The position numbers were made by a program, and so were the translations under genes. From Chrysogorgia sp. JL179-B06 (taxonomy: Eukaryota; Cnidaria; Anthozoa; Scleralcyonacea; Chrysogorgiidae): 64,000 bases of DNA. The stretch's first letter is position 1. Each line of letters begins with the position of its first letter. Below the pieces are notes generated by a model. That model had not been told where the DNA came from. It saw only the letters and a program-made list of their open reading frames with translations, and ran no database searches. The DNA lies in NCBI GenBank assembly GCA_035772405.1, contig JAYKKM010000351.1, positions 263,501 through 327,500 on the forward strand, in the 5' to 3' direction. This document shows positions 1-30,299 of the stretch, piece by piece.

Positions 1-208
1 TAGGTACTCTATATCTGTTAATTAATATTATTTTATTTTATTTATTTATTTTATTTAATCAAATTTCAAATTTACATTATTATATTGAGTATATTATTTC
101 ATAATGAAAATTTGTGGACAGTTTAAAACAGAATTCAAGATTCCATAGCATAAACCGCCAGTAGAATTAACTAACATTATTTACAAAATGAAGAATGAAT
201 AATAATTA

Positions 209-1060
209 TTATAAAGTGTTTGAATCATTTGAAAATTTAACATAATAGTAGTCAATTAGTTTGTTAAGAAAAATAGATAAAAGCTGGTATTCTCTAATAC
301 ATAACGGTAAATAATTCCATAAACGACAGACACGTATAAAGTAAGAGTTTTTAAAGGACTCAGTCCTATAGAAAGGAATCTTCAGAGCCAAGATGGTCAG
401 TATTTCTAAGAGGCTTAGTACATGAGCGAAACGAAACATATTGAGAAATATCAACCCTACGCAGACTCCTGAAACACTTAAAGAGAAAAATAATGTCACT
501 AATTTCTCTACGATAGGCCAAAGGAAGTAAATGTGAGCAAACAAGGCGTTCGCGATAGGACAACTCATTTCCAACAATAAATCTAGTTGCTCTTCGCTGA
601 ATTCGTTCTAGAGCTGTAATATATTTTTTTATGGTGTAAGGTGACCATACCACACTAGCATATTCAAGACGGGATCTAACCCAAGTAACATAAAGTAGTT
701 TCTTAATATCCCAGTCACTGATATGCTTGCAGCAAGATACAAGACATTTAACATCTTCTGGGCTTTAGCAGTCACGTAGTTAATGTTCCAGCTCAGATCG
801 TGTCTAATGAGAACTCCGGCCAGATCTTTCTCAACTACTACGTGCTCTAGTTGCTTCCCACCAAGAAAGTAGTCTCTGACAAAGATTGACTTGATCTTAG
901 CTATACGTAAAAACCTTACACTTTTTAATGTTAAATTCCACGCCCCATGTACAAGTCCACTGGTACAACTTATTCAGATCTTCCTGTAGTTTTTCGCCAT
1001 CGTCTTGTCCAAGAATAAATCGAAAACATTTGCAGTCATCCGAAAATTGGAGTTTGAAAA
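209..1060 (-). pseudogene. LINE 3' fragment (reverse-transcriptase C-terminal region)
   Basis: Minus-strand translation gives the typical tail of a CR1/Jockey-like non-LTR retrotransposon ORF2: a segment with VWSPYTIKKYITALERIQRR, then LPLAYRREISD, then FKNSYFIRVCRLWNYLP in another frame. The stretch above about 660 translates as degraded upstream ORF2 sequence (a GVLIRHDLSWNINYVTAK-type motif). A frameshift near 370-400 separates the two best-preserved parts. No endonuclease or catalytic RT core is present, so this is a 5'-truncated dead copy. The clade assignment is approximate. Confidence 0.75.
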
Positions 1061-1718
1061 TTTGGAGTCATTATGAAAGCAATAGAGGTATTCCGGCAGC
1101 AAAAAAGTTCATCAATTTTTTACTGATCAAATGTAGACTCACCACGGAGCTGGGTTTCCTCAAAATGCAATTGAAGTCCCCCTTTTTTCATTTATTCAGC
1201 ATATAATGTTGCCCGTGCCCACTACGTTATATCTAAGTGAAAAGTATATTTACCCAACTATTTTGCTAACGATAGCTAAACGTATTCGGCAAAACGAATT
1301 TGATTACATTAATTCGGCTATTTAAAGTCAATTTAAATATGGCGATTATGCCCAAGGAAATTCAAAAAAGATTAAGGAGGAGATATCTCGCCCCACGAAC
1401 ACGAGTAGACGGATCCCACCCACTCACATCCAAGCCGTTTAGCGTAATTTATTTCCCCAAATTCGTTTAGCCAAATTTGTTTGCTATGCCAAAAAATGTG
1501 TATTTCCTTAAAATTCGTTTGTACATTCGAAACAGGAATTAGTTATCAAAGAAATAATACGAATTTGACCCTGAAATAGGGTGTGGAATGCGTGTAAATG
1601 TTATGAATAGAACATATGAATATAGCCAAACTTGGTGGGTCAATTATTTTTTGTATTTTACTTTTTCAATTTTATATATAAATATATTTTATTGAAAACA
1701 AACATTTATTTTATTCAG
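1061..1718. other. AT-rich stretch without a recognised gene
   Basis: No coding region or clear repeat is seen. It ends in a polypyrimidine-AG (TTATTCAG at 1711-1718) 32 bases before the first start codon of the pentraxin gene, so a 5'UTR intron may end there. Confidence 0.5.
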
Positions 1719-1750
1719 ATATCCTCAAAGCGAAACCATTCTGATGCGAA

Positions 1751-19419
<17,669 letters not shown>

Positions 19420-20359
19420 ACATTGCTCCTGTTTGATATCAATTGTTGGCATTAATAACGTGTTATCATTGTATTATTCATTGTTTATCAGGATTGACTA
19501 AGTTAATTAGTTCGGAATTAGTTCACATTATCCTAGATATATGGCAGCCAGGGTGATGCTTTTCGTGCGCGTGTCTTTGTTCCCATACGGGATCGGGAAG
19601 CCTTGCAGTTATGTCTTTTATTACAAGCCTCGCGTGCATGGTTGTAGTAAATATTTGTGAAATGAAATTTTTGAAAAATGTCGAACTCAGAATCGGATTC
19701 TGACTTGGCAGCGGATCAGAATGACGTTCAGGACTACCTGAACTGTTGCGGTTTGCTTGTTCATACTGTTAAATCCAGCAGAGCGCGCAATGCGCCATTT
19801 TTCACTCGATGACGTTGTAAATCAGCATTGTAGATAGTCGTGTTGTGCCAACAAATTCGACAAATTTTGAAGGATAAATTTGAAACGTATAAAACTACAT
19901 ATAATCTTACTCCGATAAGTGAAATTCAAGCGACACATCCTTGAAAAATTGGTCGACTAGACAACGATGACAAGTATAATTCAGCGGTTTGATTTGTTTA
20001 TTTTGTTGCGTTCATTGAGTGTTTGTCCTTTTAGGTGGAGGATTTAACCGTTATAGTTTCGTCATATAACTGCATGCATTGCATATCCTAAATGTACTGA
20101 AGTGAACAGGGGCCAGTTGTTTGAAGCGCGTGGGTCCTGAGTTCCATCAGTGGATAGAAAATATATTCACAGAATAGGATCTATCCACTGGATAAGCAAT
20201 CCAGTCTTTGAACAACAAACTCCAGTACAAAATATATTTAAGAACTGCAAGTATAGATTTTGGTATTGTCCTTGTTTGGCAGGCCCGTGTTTGAGGTGGG
20301 GAAAGGGGGCATGCCCCCATGAAATTTGCTAAGAAATAGTGTGATATATAAGGAATAGA
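19420..20359. other. Intergenic stretch downstream of the pentraxin gene
   Basis: No gene was recognised. A short open frame at 19678-19812 (starts MSNSESDSDLAADQND, 44 aa) has an acidic, intracellular-looking N-terminus but no supporting motif. An inverted pair of GGATC...ATCCACTG type lies near 20150-20200. Confidence 0.5.
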
Positions 20360-21260
20360 TAAATGAGTACGAGCTGAGGACTTTATCTTGATTTATGATT
20401 TATTAAGCTTCAGCACAATACATAAAAACAGTAAAAAAAGTGCTAGGGATATCGCAACAGGTTTAACCCCAATTACTGCGGTCCCGATAAAATAAAAACA
20501 TTAAAATTACATAATATAAATACAATAATTAAAAGCAACATTTTATACTATTTACAAGAGACCTAGCTCTTTTGCATTTAATACACACAGGCTTCCAGGT
20601 TCTCGGATCTTCTGTGTCATACGATTTTGTTAAGGCATCGCGGTAGTATAGTACTAGACCGTATTTAAAAGAGCTAAAAGATTTGTTCTTGTTTCTCAAG
20701 TCTGAATTAAGAATATTCCAGACTTTGGTAGTTCTGATGAAATAAGATGTCTGAAAAGTTACGGTTCTTGCAAAGGGAACAGTTAGACTTATACAGTCAT
20801 CGATGGATGAGCTTCGAGTTTTCCTTGAGGAAACGGCAACTAGACGCACGCCGTGAGATACAGACGCCATACCATTAATTATTTTATAAAGCATAACTAA
20901 ATCCAGATATTCGTGCCAGTAGGTAATAGGCAATAAGTTGAGCTTGTTTAACCTGGTGGAATAAGGGATGTCGGACATATAACCGAGGTTTAGGATGTAC
21001 TTCGTCGCCCTCCTCTGCACCTTTTCGATGGCACTGATCGATTCAATAGTTTGGGGACACCATACCTGGGAGGCATAACCCAATTGACTTCGTATAAGTT
21101 GTAAATATAATGACCTTCTTGCTTGGGTATCGACCATCTCTAATGTGGAACGCCTAACCAAACCAAGCATCTTATTAGCTTTGGAGCGTAAATCATTTAC
21201 CTGACTTTTCCAATTAAGTGTGGAATCAATCTTGATTCCCAGGTCCGACTCTGTACTTTA
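20360..21260 (-). pseudogene. LINE 3' fragment with intact 213-aa C-terminal frame
   Basis: Minus-strand frame 21170-20529 is uninterrupted and contains LRSQLGYASQVWCPQ, AIEKVQRRATKYILNL, LNLLPITYWHEYLDLVMLYK, FQTSYFIRTTKVWN and a cysteine pair (PVCIKCKRAR). This is the classic C-terminal domain of CR1-like ORF2. The RT core is absent, so the copy is 5'-truncated. It looks younger than the fragment at 3608. Confidence 0.82.
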
Positions 21261-22274
21261 AAATGGACAAGTTCTATTAATTGTATACTGTACATTAATC
21301 CTTTTAATTTTTGTTTTTAAATTACTTGATCTATATAACATGTACTGTATATATAATTAAAATTATTTCACTCGTTACCTTAAACATCACTATGGTAACT
21401 GAACTGTTAGCTTACAGTGTATCATTTAATATGATATTTATCATTTAATATGATATCATTTAATATAATATTAATAAAAACATTGAATATATTCAAATAT
21501 TCGAAATAATTGTTGTCTTTTGATTGTTTAAAATGACGTTTTATAACCTTCAGAGTTCTTTAAGATATCCCCTCAAAATGTAGGAAATAGCATTTCAGAG
21601 ACTATATTTCGAAATTTTCCCGGGGAAATTAGCGCGGACACCCCATAGCGTGTCGGTCCTCGCGACTAGCTACGGGCCTGTTTGGGACTTTGCTACTGTA
21701 CAGTACAATTAAAACTGAGTGTTTTAAGAATATGAACATATTTCAAATATCAGGCTCATAAAGGTTCTTATTTAAAAGGCACAACATTATATATTTCATG
21801 CTGAAGTTCTATACAGTGTGTATCAAAAAAACTGAACCCTTAGAAAACGGTCTTATACTCCTGGGAAATTAAAAACACGGTCTTATACACCTGGGAAATT
21901 AAGCTAACAGTTTTGTGCAACGTCAGGAAATATCTGAATACAGGAACTAGCCAATTAACAGTAACAAGGGCAATTCTGGCAGGCGAAGAACCACACAGGA
22001 AATATTGTAAAATATTGCTGCTGTTAGAGCTCTGCTCCAGCAAAATCCGAGGTGTATAAAGCCATAATTTGTACGCACCGTGGCTGAGAGGTGTCAAGGT
22101 GACAATAGGTTGTTTGAAAGGAAAGTTAATTAATTTTATGCCGGTTCAGTTTTTTTTTATTTTAAAGTTATTAAAGTCTTTATTGAATTGAAGATGTGAA
22201 ACAAACGTTCAAACTTACAATGAATCATATATAAAAATATAAACTAGAACTACATTATTCAATTACAGCATCTA
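21261..22274. other. AT-rich stretch with a possible short-TIR element
   Basis: No gene. At about 21815-22160, GTATCAAAAAAACTGAACC at one end and GGTTCAGTTTTTTTTTAT at the other suggest a small TIR element. Confidence 0.4.
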
Positions 22275-22745
22275 CAGGGTGTATAAAAACGAGACCTTTA
22301 GAAATGAACCTATTGTTGTTAAGCACAATATTTTATGCTCCTGGGAATTTAAAATAGCTTCTAATCGTATGAAGGAGCATAACTGCATAGCAAATTGTTA
22401 AAGTACTAATTAGTCATATCATCAGTTCGAATAAAAATGGTTCAACTGACCACAGAGCAACGAGTTTTTACACAGAGCAACGAGTTTTTACTGTTTTACA
22501 TACCGAGACTCAATGTACTTTGAGTCTCGGTATAATGTAAAACAGTAAAAACTCGTTGCTCTGTGGTCAGTTGAACCATTTTAATTCGAACTGATGATAT
22601 AACTAATTAGTACTTTGACAATTTGTTATGCAGTTATGCTCCTTCATACGATTAGAAGCTATTTTAAATTCCCAGGAGCATAAGATCTTGTGCTTAACAA
22701 CAATAGGTTAATTTCTAAAGGTCTCGTATTTTTTTATACACCCTG
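22275..22745. mobile_element. Long fold-back MITE, TA-flanked (471 bp)
   Basis: Starts CAGGGTGTATAAAAACGAGA and ends with its reverse complement, flanked by TA. The two arms (about 230 and 229 bases) are reverse complements along almost their whole length and meet at a short loop around ATGTACTTTG (about 22510). The left arm has an extra 20-base direct duplication (ACAGAGCAACGAGTTTTTAC). A TA duplication with CAGGG ends is typical of mariner-type MITEs. Confidence 0.85.
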
Positions 22746-23083
22746 TATATCAATTATACTTCATGTGCATTGTTCTTATCATTTAAACTAAACATACTTA
22801 AAGAGGTATCTATTTACAAAACAACGTTTGAATCTCTCAGTCCTTATTTTTAGTAGAATAAACGGATGGCCACGAGGTCTCAAAATTCTTGCCTTTTTAT
22901 TCGGCAATAAATCATACAAAGGATTATCAGAATTAGTACTGATTTGTGCCAAAGTCTCCTATCGAATTTTTCAAGTAAATCAAGGGCTGGAGTTATAGAT
23001 TTAATATAACCATATTTAATCAACAACTCTAATCTCTTCGTTGATCTTCCCGGATACAAAAGTCCATCCATAATAACTGGTGA

Positions 23084-23448
23084 GACGCATCGTCCAGATT
23101 TGCTTTTATCTATTTCTAATGACTACCTCTATATCCTTGAACTTACTGTCGGATTTTAACCAAACCTCGAAAACAACGTTGAACGCAAAAATTCTAAATA
23201 CTTAGACGTTATTACAACAAAAAGAACAATATAAAAATGTAAAATTTGTAAATCTCTCGATTAGTTCTCTCGGTATTTTTTCAAAAGAATGCTCTACTTT
23301 TCTAAAGATGTTAAGTGATGTAGGTCTTGATAAGAAACACCAAAACTACTGCATTAAAAAAATAACATCTATCGCCATTAGAACAACATACTATATTTTC
23401 TGCTGTAGAAACAAAGAATGGACAAATCCTGAATTAATGAACTTTTAA
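23084..23448 (+). pseudogene. Retrotransposon RT C-terminal fragment
   Basis: Plus-strand pieces in two frames: PDLLLSISNDYLYILELTVG, then VKFVNLSISSLGIFSKE, IRTTYYIFCCRNKEWTNPEL and a stop at about 23446. I recall this tail from invertebrate non-LTR retrotransposons, but cannot name the clade. Stops and a frameshift near 23160 make it dead. Confidence 0.55.
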
Positions 23449-23690
23449 AATAGACGTATATATATATTCATATCTTCATTTGTATAATATTTAATTGATA
23501 TTTTATAATGGTTCAAGTAGTCAATTGTAAATCACCTCATTGAGTGAGATTTATAATTGTATATTTAACAAAAGATTTTAATAAAGTTTCCATTATTATT
23601 ATTATTATCTAATTTACGTAGCCAGATAAAAAATTAAAGTCTGGCCAATGGAACATTCCCACCAATAATTGTTGGGACGTTAACCGATTT

Positions 23691-24020
23691 TTACTCCGAT
23701 TGCACTAATCCACCCAACACTTTCCGTATTATTGTCTCTCCTTCCATAAGTACTGTCTGTTGCATTGTCCTCACTATTCTTGTTACGTTCCTTTCTCCCT
23801 CAATCACTTTTGCCACAGCTTTGCTCGTCTTCTCCACACCACCACCCATACATCCAATGATAACTGATACCACTTCCACTCTATAACCTGTAACTCGCGC
23901 CTTATCTTTGGCTAAATCCAACCCACTAACGGAATCATGGGTTGTGGATAAGTGGAAGGAAGGCTGGGAAAAGTCAAAGTTACGGCAATTTATAACAATC
24001 AAAGAACTCTCTTCGTACAT
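23691..24020 (-). pseudogene. Retroelement C-terminal fragment
   Basis: An open minus-strand frame of 109 codons contains VVSVIIGCMGGGVEKTSKAV and RTMQQTVLMEGETIIRKVLG, resembling the end of RLE-type LINE ORFs (IGCxGGG...MQKTVLMxSExIIRxxLSGL). No RT core is present. The homology is from memory of the motif and is moderately sure. Confidence 0.5.
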
Positions 24021-24096
24021 GCGTGCGATTAAACCGTGTGCGAACTGGCTGGATTAACACACGTCATTTTTAAAATAATCTGATAGTTGGAGATTT

Positions 24097-24222
24097 CCCC
24101 AAGCACTGCAGCACATCCTCGATGAATGCACGATACATAAAACCCCTAGCGGAACTGCTGGCATCACCAACACCGATACATGTCTAATTAAATGGCTCAA
24201 GGAAGAAGATGTCCCTTTATGA
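24097..24222 (+). pseudogene. Short LINE-like ORF tail
   Basis: Encodes QALQHILDECTIHKTP and TDTCLIKWLKEEDVPL then a stop, matching the end of many LINE ORF2s (H...ECPxxxxxR...LxxWLxxxD). Only 41 codons. Confidence 0.45.
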
Positions 24223-25121
24223 CTATACTATAGGAGTAATCAAAGATTATGTAATTGCGTTCGACGCATGTGGACCAGTAAATGGCGAATTATGAAAATA
24301 AATAAAGCTAATAAATATATAACAGCGTCTTAATAGAAGGAGACACTGTAACTTCAATGTTTTTGACAACGATGACATCCTGAGGCCGAGTGATTTCCGT
24401 ACGTTATTTTAATATTAGGATGGTATATTTCCCGTTCGTTTGTTCGATTTGAAAGTTGACCGGCAGATACATGTAAATAGTGAAGTTCGATTTGGCAAAA
24501 GTTTCGCTTGAATGGAAAATTTATAACTTCGCGAGGCTTGCACGTTTCGAGTAAATGTTGTTCGAATTAGACGTATGGTGTTCAAATGATCAGATTGAAT
24601 TTTGATATTATAAACGCGCCATATGATTACCATATGTTATTTATTACAAGGCTACAGTACTGCCTAGAAATAACCTAACAGAAACCGGGATCGTCCGTGG
24701 TTCAACCTGGGTTCATCTCCGGTTCAACCGAAGTCGATCCTCGGTTGATCCTCGGTTGATCCGGTCGAACCTTTGCCGGTCCGCGGTTCAACCTTGCGTA
24801 ACCTAACCGCAATATTAACACCAATGCGTATTTTGGAATATGTCGTTTATTTCCGAAGTTTGGCGTCGTTTGACACATGGTTTAAGTTCTGTTGCGGTTT
24901 AAGTTACGGCAACGATGTAGAATATTACTTACTTCAGAATATAATATCGTTTGCTATGAATTTGATAATATCGTTTGGGAGAACTTGTGGCAACTTAAAA
25001 TAAATACTTGTGCATTATCACAGGGAGCCGTAACGTCTATTAGTGAAGCGAGTTTAACAGTAAAGCGGGTTTGTTTGGTATTAAATCGCTATTCAGGACA
25101 AATTACAGGCAACCAGACAGG

Positions 25122-25126
25122 CAATG
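25122..25126 (+). repeat. Target-site duplication CAATG, left copy
   Basis: CAATG immediately precedes TGTAGTGTCC of the 5' LTR and is repeated at 33173-33177 after the 3' LTR. The uninterrupted sequence in TIR copy 1 has a single CATTG on the opposite strand at 8673-8677. Confidence 0.9.
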
Positions 25127-25233
25127 TGTAGTGTCCAGGCCTCCTACGCAAGGGGCGGAGGAGAGCGAGGACTGAGATGGCGTCCATGTTGGATATTATG
25201 TAAACAACCACAAGGGATTAATAAAACATTTTA
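25127..25233 (+). repeat. 5' LTR (107 bp)
   Basis: TGTAGTGTCCAGGCCTCCT...AATAAAACATTTTA. Followed by TTGGCGACGAAG, a probable primer-binding site. The end is TA rather than CA as in the 3' LTR. Confidence 0.85.
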
Positions 25234-25270
25234 TTGGCGACGAAGATGGTTTACGGGATGGCAAACTAAG

Positions 25271-25735
25271 ATGGCAACTAGTTTACCAGAATTTTCCCCA
25301 TTTGACACCAATTTAGAACCCACTTCTTTGGGAATTCAGTGGAAGAAATGGCTTCAAAGACTCGAAAATTTGTTCGTGGCGCTAGATATCAAGGACAAAG
25401 TTCGACAGAAAGTCTTGCTCCTGCATTATGGTGGTCCAAATCTATGCGATATTTATTACACGCTAATTGCTGCGGAAGACGACCAAGAATACAAGCACGT
25501 AAAAGAAAAGCTTGATCAGCATTTCGAACCGAAGATAAACGTGACTTTTGAAACTTACAACTTTCGTCAATTATCTCAGGCTCAAGAGGAGCCAATCGAT
25601 TAATTTGTTACTCGTCTTCGTGAAGCAGCGGGACGGTGTGTTTTTCACGATGCGGATAGAGAAATAAAGGATCAGATAGTTCAGAAATGCTTTTCTGAAC
25701 ACCTGCGCAGAAAAGCACTGCGCACGATCCGTCAC
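25271..25735 (+). pseudogene. Gypsy gag (capsid-like) fragment
   Basis: ATG at 25271 opens a frame with WKKWLQRLENLFVALDIKD and VKEKLDQHFEPKINVTFETY, typical of retrotransposon gag. A TAA at 25601-25603 interrupts it and the same frame continues (FVTRLREAAGRC). A frame change follows near 25738. Confidence 0.8.
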
Positions 25736-25739
25736 TGTC

Positions 25740-26617
25740 AAATTTGTTGAAGGCAGCCAGAGCCATGGAAATGGCAGATGTACAGGCCAAGGCGATGGAA
25801 GATTCGTGAGTTCTGAAAGTGAGACAACAGCAACGAGGCGCTAAAGACGTGAAGGAACCTCCCCAAGACGGTTTGTCCCCACAAAGCAGAAGAGAGAGGG
25901 ATCTGACCAGTCGAGAAAAGGAGCGCTTTCACTGTGGAGGTCAATCGCCGCACCGTCGAAATTGTGATAAAAAGAATCACTATGCCCGGATGTGCAAATC
26001 AGCCAAAAAGTTAAGAAAGATCGGTAATACAAGTAATAGTGAAAGTGAAGAGGAATATCAGGTGTCAGCTGTGAAGAAGAAACCCAAAGTACACACTAAA
26101 GTGACAATCAAGGTCAACACAGTTCCAATTCAATTCCAGATTGACTCGGGTGCTTATGTTAACATTATTGATGAAAATAGCTTTGAAGATTTGCAAGGAC
26201 AGGTAACACTGGAAAAATCTCGGGCCAAGTTGTTTCCGTATGGTTCCACCAAACCTCTTCCTATTTTGGGCAAGTTTACAGCCACAATTGCTACAAAGAA
26301 GCGTTATGACGTAGCAGATTTCTATGTAATAAAAGCATCACGATCATCAGGGTGTTTGTTGGGTTCGGCATCAGCTGTCAATCTCGGCATACTGCATATA
26401 GTGAATCGCGTGAAAGCCAAGCCTACATCGTCAAAAGCAACCTCCGCATCGGCAAAGCCTGCAGTCTCATTAAACAAGAATATACAGGAGCTGATCAACA
26501 ATAACCAGGAACTTTTTCATGGCATTGGGAAATTAAAGGGGGTGAAGGTGAAACTCCATATTGATGAAGATGTAAAGCCCGTAGCACAAAAACATCGAAG
26601 GGTACCGTTTCAGGGAT
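25740..26617 (+). pseudogene. Gypsy zinc-knuckle and aspartic protease region
   Basis: A degraded zinc knuckle (HCGGQSPHRRNCDKKNHYARMC; the first CxxC is incomplete) is followed by protease with the catalytic motif QIDSGAYVNI at about 26140-26170. The frame ends in a shift at about 26617, just before RT. Confidence 0.82.
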
Positions 26618-28226
26618 AAAGTTGAAGCCAAGTTGAAACGCCTGGAAGAAGCAGGTATTATTGAGACGGTGAATTCTGCAACAGACTGGATTTCGCCGAT
26701 ACTAATTGCACCAAAGAAAGATTCAGATGAAATCAGAATGTGCATTGATATGGTAGAACCCAATCGGGCTATAAAGAAAACCAGACATCTTATTCCAACG
26801 GTGGAGGAGTTACGCCACGACCTCAATGGAGCCAAGCTATTTTCCAATAAGACCTAGCCAATGGTTTTCACCAGCTCGAGTTGGATGAAGAAAGTCGAAG
26901 TATTACTACTTTTTCCACTCATGTAGGGTTGAGACGCTTCTGTCGACATAACTTTGGCACCAACTCAGCTCCGGAGATTTTTCATGAAGAGTTAAGAAAG
27001 CAATTAGAAGGGATCCCTGGTGTTAGGAACATTCACGACGATATTCTGATTGTTGGGAAAGATGAGCAAGACCATTTCCGAGCACTCAGCGCCACCTTCG
27101 AGCGTCTTCGTGAGTCTGGCTTGACTTTAAAGCGAAGCAAATGCGAGTTCGGAAAAACGTCAATAAGATTTTTCGGACTCATTTTCTCAGATCAAGGAAT
27201 TAGTCCAGATCCTGAAAAGGTGGAAGCCCTCCAACATATTTCTCCCCCAAGCAACCAAGCACAGTTAAGGTCATTCCTGGGCATGGCTAATTATTCAGCT
27301 CAATTCATCCACAACTACGCGACCATAGCAGCGCCTTTACGAGAACTGACAAGGAAGAATGTCCATTGGACATGGACACCAGAACATGAGATGTCGTTCA
27401 AGGCAATAAAGGAGAATCTACGCACAACTGCCCTCCTGAATTACTATGACCCGAATTTGCTAACTGAAGTCATCTGTGATGCATCACCTGTGGGAGTGGG
27501 GGCAATGCTTGTCCAGTATGATCCCAAGAGGCAAGAACCTCGAGTTATAGCATACAACAGTAGGTCTCTCACCGAAGTGGAGAAGAGATATGGACAGATT
27601 GAGAGAGAGTCCTTGGCCATACAATATGGATGTCTCAAAAACGAGATTTATTTACTCGGGAGAGACTTCAATGTAATCACGGACCACAAACCCCTGGTCA
27701 GCCTTTACAACAATCCACGTCGGCCAGGCCCTTTTCGGGTCGAACGTATGCGATTGAAGTTGCAGGGATTTTTATTTAACGTAGTATACCGTCCGGGCAA
27801 GCACAATCCAGCAGATTGTACCTCCAGACAGCCTACCTTTATCCCGGTGTTCACGAGAGGATCTGAAAGAATACACAGAATTAGAAGCCCACGTCCATTG
27901 GATCGTTACAAATGACGTTCCGCCATCTCTGAAACTAAAGGAACTTCGGTCAGCGACGTATAGTGATCCAATTCTTCATGATCTTTACAGTGTTATCAAG
28001 CGTGGACACAAGATGGATGATCCCAAATTTAAGCACTTCCGAAACATAGCTGAGGAACTTTCCATTGCAAAAAGGGGTCATATTACGTGGTAGCAGAATT
28101 GTTATACCAACGTCTTTACAAAACAAAGTTATCAAGATAGCTCATGAGGGCCACCAAGGACTGGTCAAAACTAAACAGTTGCTTAGATCTAGGGTATGGT
28201 TTCCGAAGATCGATGCCAAAGTTTCA
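26618..28226 (+). pseudogene. Gypsy RT, RNase H and start of integrase
   Basis: RT motifs: WISPILIAPKKDSDEIRMC, NGFHQLELDE across a stop/frameshift at 26854-26880, IHDDILIVG (catalytic DD), FFGLIFSDQGISPDPEKVEA. RNase H: VICDASPVGVGAMLVQYD and TDHKPLV. The integrase zinc-binding H...H (HEGHQG, KTKQLL) follows at about 28145. Frame changes occur near 27913 and 28090. Interrupted by the satellite insertion at 28227. Confidence 0.85.
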
Positions 28227-28239
28227 CTAAGCCGCGGTA

Positions 28240-30000
28240 TTGCAGAATATACACAATATACACCTGTATATAAATACTGTATATTGTGTATACATATACT
28301 TAACTGTATAAACTCAATTACTATACACAATATACATGTCTATAGTCAAAACTGTATATACTGTATATTATCACCATATACACAATATACATGTCTATAG
28401 TCAAAACTGTATATACTGTATATTATCATTTTGAACAACCTCTAGTCTGTATATAGTGTATATTGTGTATATAGTGTATACATATACACTATATACACAA
28501 TATACATGTCTATTGTCAAAACTGTATATACTGTATATTATCACTTTTGAACAACCTCTAGTCTGTATATAGTGTATATTGTGTATATAGCGTATACATA
28601 TACACTATATACACAATATACATGTCTATAGTCAAAACTGTATATACTGTATATATTATCACTTTTGATCAACCTCTAGTCTGTATATAGTGTATATCGT
28701 GTATACAGTGTATACACATACACTATATACACAATATACATGTATCACTTTTGATCAACCTCTAGTCTGTATATAGTGTATATTGTGTATATAGTGTATA
28801 CATATACACTATATACACAATATACATGTCTACAGTCAAAACTGTATATACTGTATATCACTTTTGACCAACCTCTAGTCTGTATATAGTGTATATTGTG
28901 TATATAGTGTATACATATACACTATAACACAATATACATGTCTATATTCAAAACTGTATACTGTATATTATCACTTTTGATCAACCTCTAGTCTGTATAT
29001 AGTGTATGCTTCGTTCTTTAACAAATCCCGTTTGCGTTATGTTTCAGTTAATAACATGCACAATAGGGTTAGGATTAAGGTTCGGGTTAGTGTTAGGGAT
29101 TAGGACTAATGTGTTGTTGCCTCGTTCTACGGTAAAATCCCGTGGTCATATCTTCACAAACAACTTATTCACATTGTCTGCAAGCCGCGGTATTGCAGAA
29201 TATACACAATATACACCTGTCAATAAATAGTGTATATTCTGTATACATATACTTAACTGTATAAACTCACTTACTATACACAATATACATGTCTAATGTC
29301 AAAACTGTATATACTGTATATTATCACTTTTGAACAACCTCTAGTCTGTATATAGTGTATATAGTGTATATAGTGTATACATTATACAAAAGGCAATATA
29401 CATGTCTATAGTCAAAACTGTATATACTGTATATTATCACTTTTGATCAACCTCTAGTCTGTATATAGTGTATATTGTGTATATAGTGTATAAGTACACT
29501 ATATACACAATATACATGTCTATAGTCAAAACTGTATATACTGTATATTATCACTTTTCAACAACCTCTAGTCTATATATAGTGTATATAGTGTATATAG
29601 TGTATACAGTACATATACAGTAGGCCTATATACACAATATACATGTCTATTGTCAAAACTGTATATTATCACTTTTCAACAACCTCTAGTCTGTATATAT
29701 AGTGTATATTGTGTATATAGTGTATACATATACACTATATACACAATATACATGTCTATAGTCAAAACAGTATGTACTGTATATATATTATCACTTTTGA
29801 TTTGCTCTAGTCTGTATATAGTGTATGCTTCGTTCTTTAAAAAATCCCGTTCGCGTTATGTTTCAGTTAATAAATAACACAATAGGGTTAGGATTAAGGT
29901 TCGTGTTAGGGGTTAGGGTTAATGTGTTGTTGCCTCGTTCTACGGTAAAATCCCGTACTCATATCTTCACTAACAACCTATTCACATTGTCTGCCAATGA
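28240..30000. repeat. Satellite family 1: about 95-120-bp units in two large blocks
   Basis: Units contain CACTATATACACAATATACA, TGTCTATAGTCAAAACTG and AACCTCTAGTCTGTATATAG. The whole left-end module recurs: the TIR-like segment GCCGCGGTATTGCAGAATA appears at 28231 and again near 29183, and a GTTAGG-rich spacer (TGTTGTTGCCTCGTTCTACG) occurs near 29113 and 29933. So an array module was duplicated together with a terminal repeat. Confidence 0.85.
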
Positions 30001-30299
30001 TATAATATGCTTTGTAAAACGCACTTACATATCAGTTGCTTTAAATTGTTTCATCACTAATCCCCAATACCGGAACATCCCAACCCAATGTTTCCGTTCT
30101 TTACTATAATCCTCGCTAAACATCGACAAATTACCTAAAATTTACCTAAAACAATTGCTCCATTCTTTAAAACTACTCACATAAAGTGACTGTATAATTC
30201 AATGACGCGGACCAATCACTGACACTATCCGCCTACGTGCGGCACGATGAAACCATACATTACGAATAACGGTGTGACACCTCGCGAGCACAGATTAAT

